This document shows positions 22,298-34,776 of a stretch of 64,000 bases of DNA, one piece after another. A program made the position numbers and the translations under genes. The DNA comes from Coriolopsis trogii (Eukaryota > Basidiomycota > Agaricomycetes > Polyporales > Polyporaceae). The notes beneath the pieces were generated by a model. It was not told where the DNA came from, did no database searches, and saw only the letters and a program-made list of their open reading frames with translations. Where the stretch lies: positions 1,523,001-1,587,000 of the forward strand of contig JAHYIO010000005.1 of NCBI GenBank assembly GCA_020543525.1, read 5' to 3'. The first letter of the stretch is position 1, and each line of letters begins with the position of its first letter.

Positions 22298-25200
22298 AAC
22301 ATGGTAGCTGGTACTATGCCTCCCCCTCGTATCTGGCCAGGTCCGGTCCTGATATTGAAGTACGATTCGTTTACACGTAGCCGCTTCGTAGATATGACCG
22401 CTGAGGATCTTGAAGATGTTCGTTCTTACTTTGCTATGTGTTACTAGAGCGCAGGCGTCCTTACTGGACTTAGTATGTATCATCCTTGAGAGAGCCAGTG
22501 TATTGAAGTTATCTGCCTACTTTGGGAATCAGAGATCCTCTATAAAGTGTTAGGTATAATCCTCTGATGGAACTTCTGAATGCACCAGGGTGATTTGCCA
22601 AACTGTTTTTGCTTACGAACGTATTCTCTGACATTCAAACAATACTTGGATCATTTTTGAAGCATGACACTCAGGGGTGGTAGTGCAATAGTGCCACTAT
22701 GTGCCGACGGGCCGACGGCTTCCTGCCTTGCCGAAACAAGGGTCGAAATTTCATTTCCGCTGCAAGGCTCCAGGCAGTCATGTTTTACACAATGGGACCT
22801 GCACCCGGGATGCATTTAACTATAAATTCTCTAGTCGCGAAGCTCGGGAATCATAAGTTACGTTGAGTGCCTGAGAACTGTCTATAGCAAAATGGCAATA
22901 ACACGTCCAGCCTGCCATGAGACTGAAAAGAGAAGTCAATGGGTGTTTGGGCCTGACAGCTCGCCTAGCTTCAGGATAAATGGTGAAGGGTCGAAGATTG
23001 TGAAGGTGAAGCTGTCAAGAGTTCGTTGGGGACAGACACTGTAAAGTTCTGGGCTTGATATATTGCACATCTCTCAGGCAAAAGGTGTGTGCTGTGATCT
23101 AATGGTGGCTTCGATCAGCTTCGTTTATTTGCCAGCACCATACTAATCCCAATATGCGTGATACATACTAATATAGCAGGCACACCAGTAGAACAGTGTG
23201 GCAGTCGCAAGGATTGAGCGCTGTCTCTCCTTCTGATGTCATTGTTAGACGTCTATGCCATTTTTTGGGTATGAAAATTGACGACTTGCCAAGAGTTGGA
23301 TTTTGGTTGTACGCATTGTTTCTAGTAGTCGATCGGTGAAGAGGGAAGGGGGGCGGTGAACGTCCGCACTCCCACACGTATTATATCAGTGCCATGGCTT
23401 GCCAAGTCTATCTTGTGAGGTCGTCATGTGGTCGGTCGGTTGTCTCGGTCGAGGTCATCACGACAGGCAACGGCGTATGCCACCCCCTCCCCCCCCCCCG
23501 GAACAGGCCGGGAATATTGCCGGAATTGGTAGTCTAGCCTCCGGTCCAGAATAGTTTGGGAGGTGACACCGGAATCTTTGTAAGGCCGATAAGCAGCTCA
23601 TATTAATGGGCTTTTCGGAGTTCAAACCTTTTGATATCAGCGCTCCGGTGATGTCACCACAGTATTCTGGCCCGGAACAGGAGACCAATCCCGGTAATAT
23701 TCCTGGCCTGTTCTTGGGGGTGGCATACGCCGTTGCCCGTCGTGCATGGTGCACTTCGCCTCCGATTCCTTACGTCGGCCCGTATTATGACGTCATGTGG
23801 CGCGCTGTGTGACCAACAATGGTAACAGAGCCGCGTAGAAGGCGCAGTCCTACCCGATACAACCCCAAATCACAGTTGATTCACGAGCGCCGTGGTGTTC
23901 TCCGCGGCTGGAAGAGAGAGAAACTAAGCATGTGTTCGATCTGCGCCTTGACAGCTGCTAGTGCCCAGAACGTTGCTACATACAGACTCCATTAAAGGAT
24001 CCCAACGAGCTTTACTCGTGATAATACCAGGCGCAGCTTTGTGAAGAGAATACGTCTACTTAAAGACTGTAGACGTGTGTCGGTCGCGTCTTTTGGAGTT
24101 CAAAAAAAAAACTTGCTGCAAAGCTTACCAGATTGGTCGGAGTTGATTCTAAGAGTCGCTCTGAACGGTTCCCGCTGTTTGCAAAGTGATAGACCGGCCC
24201 GGCTCGCGCGACAGTGACGCGCTTTGTCTGCCAGTGGCCGTCTATCCTAGACAGAAGGGATACGTCACCGACTCACTGGAACACCACAGCCTTCACATGT
24301 ATGATCGCAACTCTTCGGCATTTTGCAGCTAATCAGCCACCCTTTTCCGTCGGGTTTCAACTCGCAGCAAACTCACGAGAGTGAGACCACAGAGACTGTG
24401 CCTGTCAGTCTGAGTTAGGCTATGTTTCCCCAACGTGACTTGACCTGCTTATCGAAGTAGGCGGCCAAACAAACGAGCATGCCGAAGTCGGGTGAGCCGG
24501 GCCGGCCTAGCGTTTTGCAATGAGCTGGCAATCATCCAATCTCGTCTGCATTCCCGGACATGATCGCATCCTCGGCATTACTATCAGCACCTACCAATCT
24601 CTGGGATGTTCACCTCAGTATTGCTGGCTGATGTGATGCATGTCCCGACCGGGACGCGAGACTTGAGACGCAGTAGTCACCGCCTGATGATGTCGCTCTA
24701 CGACAGAGCGAGTCTCGCTGATGAGTACCTACCCGCTTGTTGCTCAAGTTAGTCTGCTTACTACGAGTGGCAGATCTCGGCAGCACGTCAGCGAAACTAT
24801 TGTCATTCTGAACGTAATATCTAAGTCTAACGTGTAGTGCATCGATCATCCGGTGCCGAGCTACTGGCACAGCCTGGGTGCCGTCTCTTATGTGGGTACT
24901 CGCCCTTTGCCCCGATCTCGTCGAACTCGCATAGTTGTGGGTCTGCTGATTATGGATCGATCAGACTACCCGTGCTGAACACAAACGGAGCATGCGCAGA
25001 ACATGGCTCAGGATGACTGTATGCTCTCCTCTTGCCCGAATATGCAACTATGCATACGCTTCCGTTGTCCGGCTTAGGTACTCATTTGTAAGTGACTGAT
25101 TTGACTCTGTTCTGAACTGAACCTGTGTCCGATTGTTCCGAGAGCGGTGGTCTTTGAAGACGTTGCACGCGTACAACCGCCCTTGTGACTCTGCAGTATT

Positions 25201-25327
25201 TAATCTGGCGTCCTCTTCTTTGTATTGTCGCCTTCGCAGTGTATGAAAGTGGTGCCGGCAGTGGGTTCTGTTCGGTCTCATCTTGTCCCTTACACGCTGA
25301 TGTGTATGCTTTGTCTCTCAGTTCACC
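22298..25327. other. 3-kb gene-poor stretch with a foldback element
   Basis: No gene recognised over 3 kb. It contains the inverted-repeat element at 23459-23744, an A-run at about 24100, and otherwise unstructured sequence rich in stops on both strands. Confidence 0.45.
23459..23744. mobile_element. Foldback / MITE-like inverted repeat
   Basis: The left arm (23459-23572) and right arm (about 23643-23744) are imperfect inverted copies of roughly 100-110 bp. Both contain GCAACGGCGTATGCCACCCC, then a GGAACAGGCC-like and GGAATATT block, then CCAGAATA and GTGAC/ACCGGA. The left arm carries an 11-base C-run that the right arm lacks. A loop of about 70 bp lies between them. There is no ORF of note and I could not define a target-site duplication. 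Confidence 0.6.
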
Positions 25328-26460
25328 ATGATATCGTCATCGTCGTCGTCGTTGTTTTCCCCTTTCCCTGAGAGGCATACCCCGTTCGCTGTGATGTGAG
25401 TCTCCTTCGCTCCCTTCTGACATGTACAGGCCAGGCTGATCACCTTGACTCCCTTTACTGATCTTCTCCGACCGTGACTGCCAGTGTCATTCCCATCGTC
25501 CTTCAAACGTTCCTGCGTAGTTGCGGACTCCCCGAACTCCTCGCTCTTCGTGCCTCATCTCGCGCGTTCTACTACAACGTGTGTCAAGAACTGCGACAGA
25601 CCATACATTGCATGCTCGAGCAGTTCTTTCCCTGCACGGAATCCTTCATGGAGATTGTGGGTCGCAATTGGGCTCTGCTAGGTGGGGAGTTCGCTCTGGC
25701 TTACATGCTGCGCGACTCGAACTTCCAGCCCCGTCGTTTGGAGGCGTTCTCGGGGGAAGCCTGCTTCGAGCAACTCGTGAACCTTCTCAGTTACAGCCAC
25801 GAACTTTCGCCAGGAGTTCACTATCTTGGTGTTGTGGATGTTGCGGAAGACTTTGGGCGGGAGCGCTCGATTAGCCGGTGCGCAATGTTCCAGACCTCAC
25901 GTGGATACACCTTGCACGTCTACGAGACCAGGAGCTCCAGCCCTTGTAGCGCTATCGCTCGTTCGTGGTGCACCGCTCTTATGAACTTTGTCACCCCATT
26001 TTCATTCGGTTGCGCATATCCCGCACTCACATTTCGTCGCCGCTCGCTCGTTTCCGATCGCACACACAACTCCTTTGTCTGGGAGGATCTCGTAACTGTC
26101 AATATTCTCGAACGGGCTGGCTTCACGTTCGCGGGAAACGTTGCACACTGGCCCGAATATGCGACTGTCTCCAAGGTTCCGGATTTCCCGGCTTATCCAT
26201 GCTTCCGCCGTCGTTTTCTGTGTCCAGAACAAGGCCGATTCTTCGGTGACAACGGATCTCTGGTGGCGTTCATCAATCCCTTTCTGGGTGATCTGGTTTT
26301 CAGCCGTACCCATGGCGTTGCGCCATTTGGTCTCATGGTGGTGTGGCGCCTGTTCAGTACGCGCGTATGCGAGGACTCTTGTGCTCATAACAACCCGGTT
26401 CTTCCCTACGGTATTATCTCTATGATGAGCATGTTCGTGGACGACAAAGTCTTCAAGTAG
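25328..26460 (+). CDS. F-box-like / NTase-fold paralog B (catalytic motif lost)
   Basis: Exon 1 (25328-25395, MISSSSSSLFSPFPERHTP...) joins through an 89-nt GTGAGT...CAG intron to exon 2 (25485-26460); 347 aa. The N-terminal VIPIVLQTFLRSCGLPELLA is F-box-like. LLGGEFALAYMLRD matches the NTase GG helix, but the acidic pair is replaced by RRLEAFS. The C-terminal block YPCFRRRFLCPEQGRFFGDN aligns directly with paralog A. The family has two CxxxxxxC-like cysteine pairs in this block that may bind metal or form a loop. A catalytic role is unlikely; an F-box adaptor recognising a ligand through a dead NTase fold is my inference. Confidence 0.7.
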
Positions 26461-27045
26461 GCTGATGGCGTTCATCTTAGGCATATCGTAGTATGAGCCT
26501 TATCCTCAATCCTTTTACGCTCTAGTAACCGTTGACGTATTTTCTCTATCCCCGATAGCAATCGGGTGACTTCTCCGCCGGTTCCAGTGGTTTTGTGTGG
26601 TTTCTGTTGGTATACGACTTGCATATGTATATAGGCGAGTGCTTACACTACTTCCCCCCTCCCCGCCCCGTGATTACCTTTCTGTCTCGACGCCGATTGA
26701 TCAGTGTATATTCAATCGACTGATACTTAACTGGTCGTCTGATATGACTCCGTTGGTCCGCGTCTCGACTCCGCCCGAATTCTCTACCCCGACACCCCGC
26801 TCTTCCGCGTTGCTTCCTAAAACTGGGTGACGCAGCTTTTGTGCTCGCCATCTCACAAGAATTGGTGGAATCCCTTGTCTGTATCCAACCTTCTCGCACA
26901 GCCCAATGACGTGCCACCGCTCTTCCTCAAACTCTCGTCTGTACTCAAGATGACGCATTGCTGGCGGAGGACCTTCATTTACAAGCCCGTCGCTCGGTTC
27001 AGCATATGAGGCCAGGTCGTGCTAGGGATCTCCCCTGACCATAGA
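26461..27045. other. Intergenic, no gene recognised
   Basis: Short spacer between the two tandem paralogs. It has a TATATA stretch at about 26627 that serves no gene I can place. Confidence 0.4.
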
Positions 27046-27052
27046 TATAAAT
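27046..27052 (+). promoter_or_regulatory. TATA box of paralog C
   Basis: TATAAAT lies about 70 nt upstream of the ATG at 27123. Confidence 0.5.
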
Positions 27053-27122
27053 CTGAACCTTCGGAACGCATACCAGCCAGCAAACTGCACATCAAGGGAC
27101 CGCCGCTCAGTTCACCGTTGCC

Positions 27123-28096
27123 ATGAAGGCGCCAAAGTGAGTGGCTTCTCATGATTTGCACGCAGAGCTCATTCTCCGGCCAGGATGCCTCCAGAAATCA
27201 TACTTGCAATCCTCGAACACTCGGACATCGCGACTCTGATTAGCTGTCAGCAGATATGTTCGCTTGTTTCCAGCTTCGTGACATCCATTCTCCGATTCCG
27301 TTACCGTCAAGCATTGGAACCCTTTGTCGACAATATCTGTGCCTTCAATGAGGTTCTGACCACGCACAACGCCGTCATCTCAGGCTCCGTTGCGCTACAT
27401 TTCTTGATCAGAGACGGCAGCTGGTCCCCGCGAGACATTGACATCTACGTCCCCGACTCCTTGTACGACAGTTTCGTGGATCGTCTTGCGGGGGCGTCGG
27501 GCCTTGGGTTCACCGTGTCCCCACAGCCTACTATCCCTCTTGACGTATCTGTCTCTTCATGGCATGGGCCCATCAAAAAAGTACGCCGAGCAGTCACGCC
27601 GACAGGAAGATTCGCCGATATCATTCGAAGCCCTGCAGACTCGGCCATTCGTCCGCTTCGGTCATTCTGGACCCCGCTTGTTATGAACTTCCTTGTACCC
27701 GATGGCTGCGTCTGTCGGTATCCTCGGGACACGTTGCAACGCGCCGCTGACCTCCGGATCCCTCTTTCTTGCATGGGAAGCAAACACTTGGATGCGCTCG
27801 CTAAATATATGGACAGAGGTTTCGAGTTCATCCTTCCATTCCCCGCAACAGAAGATGCGGACGCTCGGAGTGATGACGTTGTTCCTTTCAGACTTCCCGG
27901 AAGTCTCGTTTGTCACTTTACTCCTGACAGCTCCGCGACGGACACCGTACATGCGCTTCTCGATGCCAACCATGACTCGACTCCTGTAGGGGATGACAGC
28001 TTCGAAGTGAGTCCTTCTGCTGAACTTTCTCTGCCGAGAACCGACATGTACATCGGTGTTCCTCTCTAGGTGGAACCTAGAACATCGAGGGTTTAG
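27123..28096 (+). CDS. F-box / NTase-fold paralog C (catalytic motif kept)
   Basis: Exons 27123-27136, 27184-28006 and 28070-28096 give about 287 aa; if the last intron is not spliced it ends at 28069 instead. The N-terminal KMPPEIILAILEHSDIATL is a good F-box. Residues 70-95 read AVISGSVALHFL, a spacer, then PRDIDIYVP: the GS...D-x-D signature of minimal nucleotidyltransferase folds, with both aspartates present. Downstream blocks (SFWTPLVMNFLVPDG, LQRAADLRIPLSC) match the same places in paralogs A and B. It may transfer a nucleotide to a target or bind nucleotides; the substrate is unknown. The fusion to an F-box suggests the activity is directed to, or controlled by, SCF ubiquitin ligase. 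That is inference. Confidence 0.72.
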
Positions 28097-28728
28097 GAAA
28101 GCTTTCTGAAGATTCGCGGCCTCTTTGAACGGCGCAGCAGATCGGTGTGATCCGTGCATTCCCAAAATCTTCCTGCAATTCGCAGACGTGATCTGTTGAC
28201 TTCCTGCTATACGTATTCCTTGGCTCTTCTCCTGTACTTGGACTTCTTCCTGCTGGATGTCCGGTTGCTTCCTGCGGCGGATTAAAGCCGTTTCCATCCT
28301 CGGCATCCAGACCACGATGCCGTAGCTTCGCGCGGCGTTGTCACTGGTGTCGTTGACTTCCTGCTTCCAGAACTTTGCTACACTGTAACCATTCTATTCG
28401 TTTGCGATAACACTCCAGCTGTCTTCGTTCTCACAAACAAGGTAAGCCGTCTGTTATCCATGTCTGTGTTGAAGTCGCTTCAGGCCGTAACAATCGTAAC
28501 AAGCTGTCCGCGGCATCGGTATCGGCGCTTGTTCGCTTGTCGCACGCATCGCGTTCCAGCACTGGACGCGTCTTTCGCGGCTGCCGAACCCTTCCTCTTA
28601 CCACCACCCATCCCTCACGGCTTGCTGGTCACCGCCCACTTCTCACTCTCACTAGGTGCTAGTCACACTTCTGCCTTCGTCCCCCACAATCGATCCTTCC
28701 GACCCGTTACTGGTGCTCGCCCTCAATC
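28097..28728. other. Intergenic, no gene recognised
   Basis: Upstream region of the zinc-cluster gene, pyrimidine-rich toward 28700. No domains seen. Confidence 0.4.
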
Positions 28729-31620
28729 ATGTCTGACCGTCCGCCGGGGTTCATACCCGATATTCAGGGGACGCTTCCAGCATTCCTTGCGGGTACGTGT
28801 TGTATGTTATTCATACTGACGAGGAGGCTAACCCGCGCCAAACTATCGCGCTCCCGACTTCAACGTGCGAACTCCAACGCAACGTACCTCCCACATCCCT
28901 TTCATACTTCGTTCGTTCGTTCATGCGACAGCCCATATAGCGCAAGGCGGGTTCTTCTACTTCCTGGTAATTGGCCTCTTCTGCATACTCGGACCCCGCG
29001 TCAGATATTGACACTCAGTTCCAGAACACGCGGATTGCACATACGGTGGATGCCGGACCTGGTAGAAGGAACTCCCCATGTCGTGCATGTGTGCGCGCTC
29101 GTCTACTCGTGAGTTTTTATACTTGCTGTTGCTATATGTTCGAATCGCCAACATTCGACCAGTGTATGGGATCTGGGAGGCGTTGCACCCACTGTCATGC
29201 GTACGATATTCCCTGTGAACCAGAACAACAGTCGTCTGCGCCATCATCAACTATCAGCAATGCCATGTTCCCCGCGCAATTTCACAACGGCCCCAGTTAT
29301 ATGGAGTTCCCGAGAGTCGCGCCCTGGGTCTCCAACACCCACCAATACGCATATCCCAATTCTTCAGGAAATATGTACTCGGCAGACCGCACAACCCTCT
29401 TAGCTCCAGTCAATTTTTGTCCACATCCTGGAACTCAGCAGTTTTCGCCTCCGTCCAACGTATCCCAACACGGCGCACCTGGCGCACCTGATCGTATCGT
29501 AAGTCCCTCTGCTACCGTGGTAGCATTTTGCACACGACCGCAGTACGTTTGTGAATTTACTCGTTGTCGGCAGGCTTCCCAGCACCCTCGGGCTTATCAC
29601 GATGTCGGAAACTCGACGCAGAATTCGGGTGATGCCTCCGTCCTTGCGAGCAATGATCAGCAAACTGTGTCGTCATCATCTCCTGCATTGCGCAACTCTG
29701 CAGATGACTATCCCGATCCCGAAAACAATGGTGGATGGATCAGCATATTCCCCTCGGCGGCTACTGACGCATCCTCGGCTGCGATCCCGTCCGGTGCTAT
29801 CAACGCAACAGCCACTGCGGCGGGTAACCCTACCACAAACTCTCGTGAGGACGGCAATGGCTCGCATACAACCTTGCCTCCTCCTCCATACAGCACGGTA
29901 CGTTAAAATTTCCTTGAGATGTTGCATGGGCGCTCACCCTTGTTATTCTTGCCGTACTCTGAAGTTCTCGATGCCCCTGGTGCCCGTACCGGTAGTGCTG
30001 GGTAACCCGGGCGCCCCAATCCCTTATCCACTGCTTTCATACGGAGCAGCCCCGGCGGAGACATCCCAACATCTGTCGGACGTTTCTCGTCGACTGTCGG
30101 ACGTTTCTCGTTGACTGTCAGGCACCCCTCAACAACCGCGGAGCACCTCTCAGCCGCCGCGTTTCTCTCAACCGCCGCTGAGTGCTTCTCAGCACCCTCA
30201 GCAACCGCCAGTTGACCCTTTATCCGGCTTTGGTCAGCATCGTATCGCAGGGCGGACTAGCTTCCACATCGGGCGTACTCGTCGAGATGCCGCTATGCAG
30301 ACCACTGTGAATCGTGTTGACACTAACGTCAACACCAACGAGGATCGTCTTCGTGCCAATGCTGCTGCGGACACACTGGGCGAGGGGAGTCGTTCGGAGG
30401 CTGGCGTCGGTACAACTCAGAACAATAACACGGACAAGAGGAAGCTCACGAACAAGGGCCGGGGAAACTGGAAGTCCGTGCGCAACAGCCACCTCCCTCC
30501 CGCCCTTCCTCCTCGGCTACATACGCTTCGAGAGCAAAATCAGGTTTCTGCCTTGGTTCGCGATTGCGAGCGTGCTATGGAGAGTGACTTGCGTGGGCGG
30601 GACCGTCAGAACTCTCGTTGGCGGGAAAGTCGGGTTCCTCGTGAGCGGGTTGGCCAGACCTTTCACGGGCGGGACGGTCGAGGAGATGGTACCGGTCCAG
30701 AGGTATGCCATGCACCCACTGTGACTCGACTTTGTGTTTAAGGACCGCTCTGGCACAGGATATCGAGCTCGCAATTTTGCGCCGACCGCTGGGTGGTGAA
30801 ATGCCTGACCGCGCAGCTGCACTCTCCGCGGCTCAAGCAAGCAGTTGTCTTACTGTCTCTCGTAACATCGTCGTCGAAGACCTGGGCCGGACCACGAAGG
30901 ATTCCCAGATCCCTCTTATGACCCGACATGTTGTGTCGACTGAAGGTTTGCCTGATACCGGACAGGGCCGTGTGAGTAACTTGAGTTTGCATATCACGGA
31001 GCTGCTTCCTCACCTACTGAACTTTAACCTTCTGAGTAGGGTTCTGAATACCCGCGTGGTGATATCGATACGTCGGGCCACCCGCGCTCTAGGACCTCTG
31101 ATCTGAGCAATGGAGGACAATCAGAAGTTGCGTATCGACCAGTCGCGCCTGCGACATTTGGGGGATGTGACAGCGACGATGATATGTACGCCAATCTCAC
31201 CTCCGATACCGGTAGACAGGCGACCAGCGCCGATCCTGTCTGGGGAGGTCGCGCTGGTGCTTCTGAAGATCCGCGTGGGGTCGTGGATGTCCTTGGCACC
31301 AAAGCCCCCATTGCTGACGTGGAAGCTCACTCTGACAACGGCGACGTCCGTGGTGGGTTGTTCTCGCAACTTTGTCTCCAGATGTATTCTGACTTCAGTT
31401 GCCGTGTACCTAGGTCGCCCGTTGCATCAGGTCGTTAAACAAGCTGCGCGCAGGCTCTATGCATCTGAGGGTGATGCTGGTCACGGTGAATGTGCCGATG
31501 CATGTGTATGTCGTACATGTAACTCACAACATGACTCCAGGTCCGTCGCCTTCAGAGCCCCTTCCTACTACACGTTCACCGTCCTCCTCGACATTCAGTG
31601 GGCTGGAGAACTCTCCTTAG
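28729..31620 (+). pseudogene. Zn2Cys6 fungal transcription factor, possibly broken
   Basis: The ATG at 28729 opens MSDRPPGFIPDIQGTLPAF (exon 28729-28792), then exons 29005-29108, 29163-29498, 29574-29897 and 29966 onward. Joining exons 2 and 3 gives CRACVRARLL-CMGSGRRCTHC-HAYDIPC, which is C-x2-C-x6-C-x6-C-x2-C-x6-C, a perfect fungal zinc cluster that binds DNA. Long Ser/Pro/Asn-rich low-complexity regions follow. At 30112-30114 an in-frame TGA sits in a tandem 21-bp repeat whose previous unit has CGA at the same place. Coding character continues in frame to about 30700 (TNVNTNEDRLRANAAAD), and in further exons (GSEYPRGDIDTSGHPRS near 31040; a possible last exon ending near 31620). The 3' half does not join cleanly by eye. 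It may be a truncated working gene or a recent pseudogene. Confidence 0.55.
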
Positions 31621-33162
31621 CTGTCCGACCCGCGTAGATCGCTGGGCTCCACGGTCTTTTTACGGCATTGCTCCAGTTTTCCCGCGTCCCGCATTCCGCA
31701 TTCCGCATCCTTGCTCATGTTCTCTCGGTACTTCTTGGCCATCCATTTCCACTTCTTGTCATGATCGCCACGAGCGACATCTACGAACGCGTTCTCCTGG
31801 GTGTCTCGGCGTGCCTACCTCCTCCATTCTGAACTGTGTATCCTCTTCCATCACACTGGCACGGACTCCGCGATGTGGACGTCATCCAATACGCATATCG
31901 TTTCATACACATAACGCATTGTTTGTTACAGACCCTCATCTTTCCTCATCTTGGTGTAGCCATAGCGTAGATCCCTTCTCCAGTTCTTGCATCTCGTGGT
32001 GTTTCTTGTACTCCTACTGGTTGGCGTGCACGGCGGTCTTCCCCCTCTCACTGACGTCCACGCGACTGTCATGTCTTCTCCCGAGCCTCATATTCCCCGT
32101 CAATTCCCTGCTTGCTCGTGTCGTCACTCATGTTCCATGCCCCCCCCTCCCCCCCCATCCATTCCTTGCTCATTTGCGTAGTGTGCTTCCTCCTCTCCCT
32201 TCGCGCTTACCCCGGGGTATGCTTGCATCTATATTGAATGACATCGCTGGAGCAGGCGGGGTCGCTCACGATTTCGTCGTACCTCTTTAGGAGGTTATTG
32301 TCCTCTGCACTGTTCGCCCGTCTTGCAATTTCCTGCTCTCATGCTACACATACGATCCTCGCAGTATAGTTTGTATTCAGCATGTCGTCGCGGCCGCTAC
32401 GCAATCTCTACTTAGTCATTACACCAATTGGCCGCGCATGCGCTCTCCCCTGTCCCCACTCAACCGGGTAGTTGATCAAGAGTCTGATAATAATCCTGTT
32501 ATTGCTGAGAGGCGATGGACTACTGAAGTACACGGACAGTGTTATAGCAAACAAGAGAGTCGCTGTGGGAGAAGTGCCATAGTGGAGGAGAAAGTCGACG
32601 CACTAACGAGAAACGAAACGAATATGCGTCTTAACGGTATGGCGAGACGGCAGAGTAGTCCAATTGCGAGGATGCGGGGAGAATTTACGCGCTGATGAGA
32701 AGGATGGAAGTCCCGTGTTGTGAAGGGGAGGAGACATTCTTGCGGCGGAGACAGGAAGACCGGTTCTATGAGGAAGAGAGTAGGAGAAATCCTTTTGGAA
32801 ACAAGGATGGGGGAGGAGAGAATAGTTCAGTGACGAAGACGCGGGAGAATTTACGCGGTGAAGAGAAGGAGAGAAGTCCTGTGATGAAAGGAAGAGGAGA
32901 AAGGTCGTGACGGAGACAGGGAGACGAGTTCTGCGGCGAAGAAAGCAAGAGAAGTCCTGCTGGGAATGAGGTTGGAAGGGAAGAGGAGTCCAAATGGCTA
33001 AGTTCGATTTTACCATGAGGATAATTGGGCACGCTACGTCTGTTGATCTATGCAGAAGCGAAACTGTTGATTTTCATGCATTCATGAGTACGCGAATCAC
33101 TGATGCAGAGTTCCGAGCATACTTACAGTACGGTTCGTCAAACCGACCACGTATGCATGTCA
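31621..33162. other. Intergenic, low-complexity
   Basis: Pyrimidine-rich stretches including C-runs near 32140-32160 are followed by a purine-rich degenerate tandem repeat (32674-32975). No gene recognised. Confidence 0.45.
32674..32975 (+). repeat. Degenerate purine-rich tandem repeat
   Basis: Two imperfect direct copies of about 130-165 bp. Each starts near GCGGGGAGAATTTACGCG / GCGGGAGAATTTACGCG (about 32674 and 32846), and each contains GGAGACAGG(A/G)AGAC, a TTCT-rich core and AGAGAA(G/A)TCC at the end. Confidence 0.5.
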
Positions 33163-34776
33163 TCAGCGCCGAGTCCGTCCGTTCCCTGTTTTCCGAGATT
33201 TGTTGGGACTTCTTGCGCTTGGTACAGGGGACGCAGCATTACTGTCGACAACACTATCATCTTCGGGGCTCATGGCACGCTGATTTTCATCGGAGCTGTC
33301 CATCGACGCGGAACGCTTACGACCCCGGGAATGTTCGACCATCACGGCTTCCCCCGATGACCCGGAGAGAGTGGTCGGTGTGGAGATGGCAGATCTGTCG
33401 CTCGTAGCTTCAACGTTGTCGCCTCCTCCCGTTTCATACATGTCGTCCAGATCCATGTCGTAAAGTCCGCGAGATTCCGCACCAGATATCTCTGCCTCCG
33501 CTTCTGACTGAGACGCAGGCCCCTGTGTCGGTGGTAGCAGCTCGCCGGGGCGAGATTCATCCGCGTGCTCCGCTTTCTAAAGAGAAAGGATCAGAAATGT
33601 ACAATATCGGTGATATGATTCACTGTACTGAGTTTGCACGGCGTGACGACATAGAGCCGGAGGACATAGCAGGATACACGATGTCGTCTTCATCGACTAT
33701 TAGATCGTCAGCAAGTTGCATCAATCACATCGGATGGAACTCACTGTCAACCAATTCCCCCTCAGCCAATGCCGGCCGTTTTGAATTGTCAATCTCGGGG
33801 GCTGTCATGGAACCAGCAGGCGGTGCATCCGTGCTCCACACTCTAACGAGATCTATAGGATGATACTGAGGGTACCAACCTCGGGTGCCTTCCACATATG
33901 ACAGAGTGAATGAGATCGCGACCACATCGCCACGAATCAGCTGCTTGCGCTCGCAGTCGCGAATGCTCTTTAGGCGGCGACCATCCAATGCGAGGAGGTT
34001 AGGCCGTGCAGGGTTTGCTCGCCAATCACGGGACTCGCGATCGGCTTGTTGGACCCATGGATGAAGATGTTTCGGTACGGGCAGTTTTGCTTCTCCATTC
34101 TGAATCCGAATAAACATGGGTGTTTTGATCCAGAACCGGTACTTCGACCGGTCCCCGTTCTGCCAGTCGCGGCGGTTCGCACCCTGACTGTTGAAGTCCG
34201 GTACCATCTGTATATAGTCTTCGATCATCTGCGGTCAAATCGGCATGGGTAGTTAGTGTTAGTGACCTCTCTGCTCGGTACCGGGAATGACAACTTACAC
34301 GCTGGATGTCAAAAAAGTCCTGGTCGTGGCTAGTGTCGAAAGCATATGTGTAGTTGCATTTGAAACTAGCGAAACCCCGGATGCTATGCTGCCTTGTTAG
34401 CCATCCTTCACGAGAGTACATCACATAATTGCACGCTTACGCGTTCTTCTCAATCAGCCCGACTGGGAGAGGCGAATTACCCATGACGAGATTACCCGTT
34501 TCCCAGTTGTCGCCGCAAGAAAATATTCCTGCAAAGCAGAAAACAGCGGGCTCGTCTGTACCTGGCAGGTAAAACTACAAGCAAAGTGCGTAAGCTCTCC
34601 GAGTTGCGAGATGGATGGATATCACGTACTGCCCACTCGCGGTTCCCCTTGGTGCGAAACTCGACCAGCGGTTCATCGGTTTCTAGTGATCTGGCTGCTC
34701 TCTCGAAAGGTATGTCAGTCGTGCGAAAGCCTTTATTCTTCCAGCGTGCGAGGGCGTCTATTTGAGCGGAGCTCAT
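33163..34776 (-). CDS. Hypothetical protein with acidic Ser-rich tail
   Basis: The ATG at 34776 begins MSSAQIDALARWKNKGFRTT. Several exons follow: FYLPGTDEPAVFCFAGIFS near 34540, FASFKCNYTYAFDTSHDQDF near 34350, MIEDYIQMVPDFNSQGANRR near 34228, a basic stretch KSIRDCERKQLIRGDVVAIS, and WYPQYHPIDLVRVWS near 33870. A last exon (MDLDDMYETGGGDNVEATSD) ends at 33163 with an acidic, Ser-rich and finally basic tail. The core looks like a compact mixed alpha/beta domain. I do not recognise a named family, though its regular exon pattern and lack of stops suggest a real gene. It is divergent from the gene at 35283. Confidence 0.55.
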
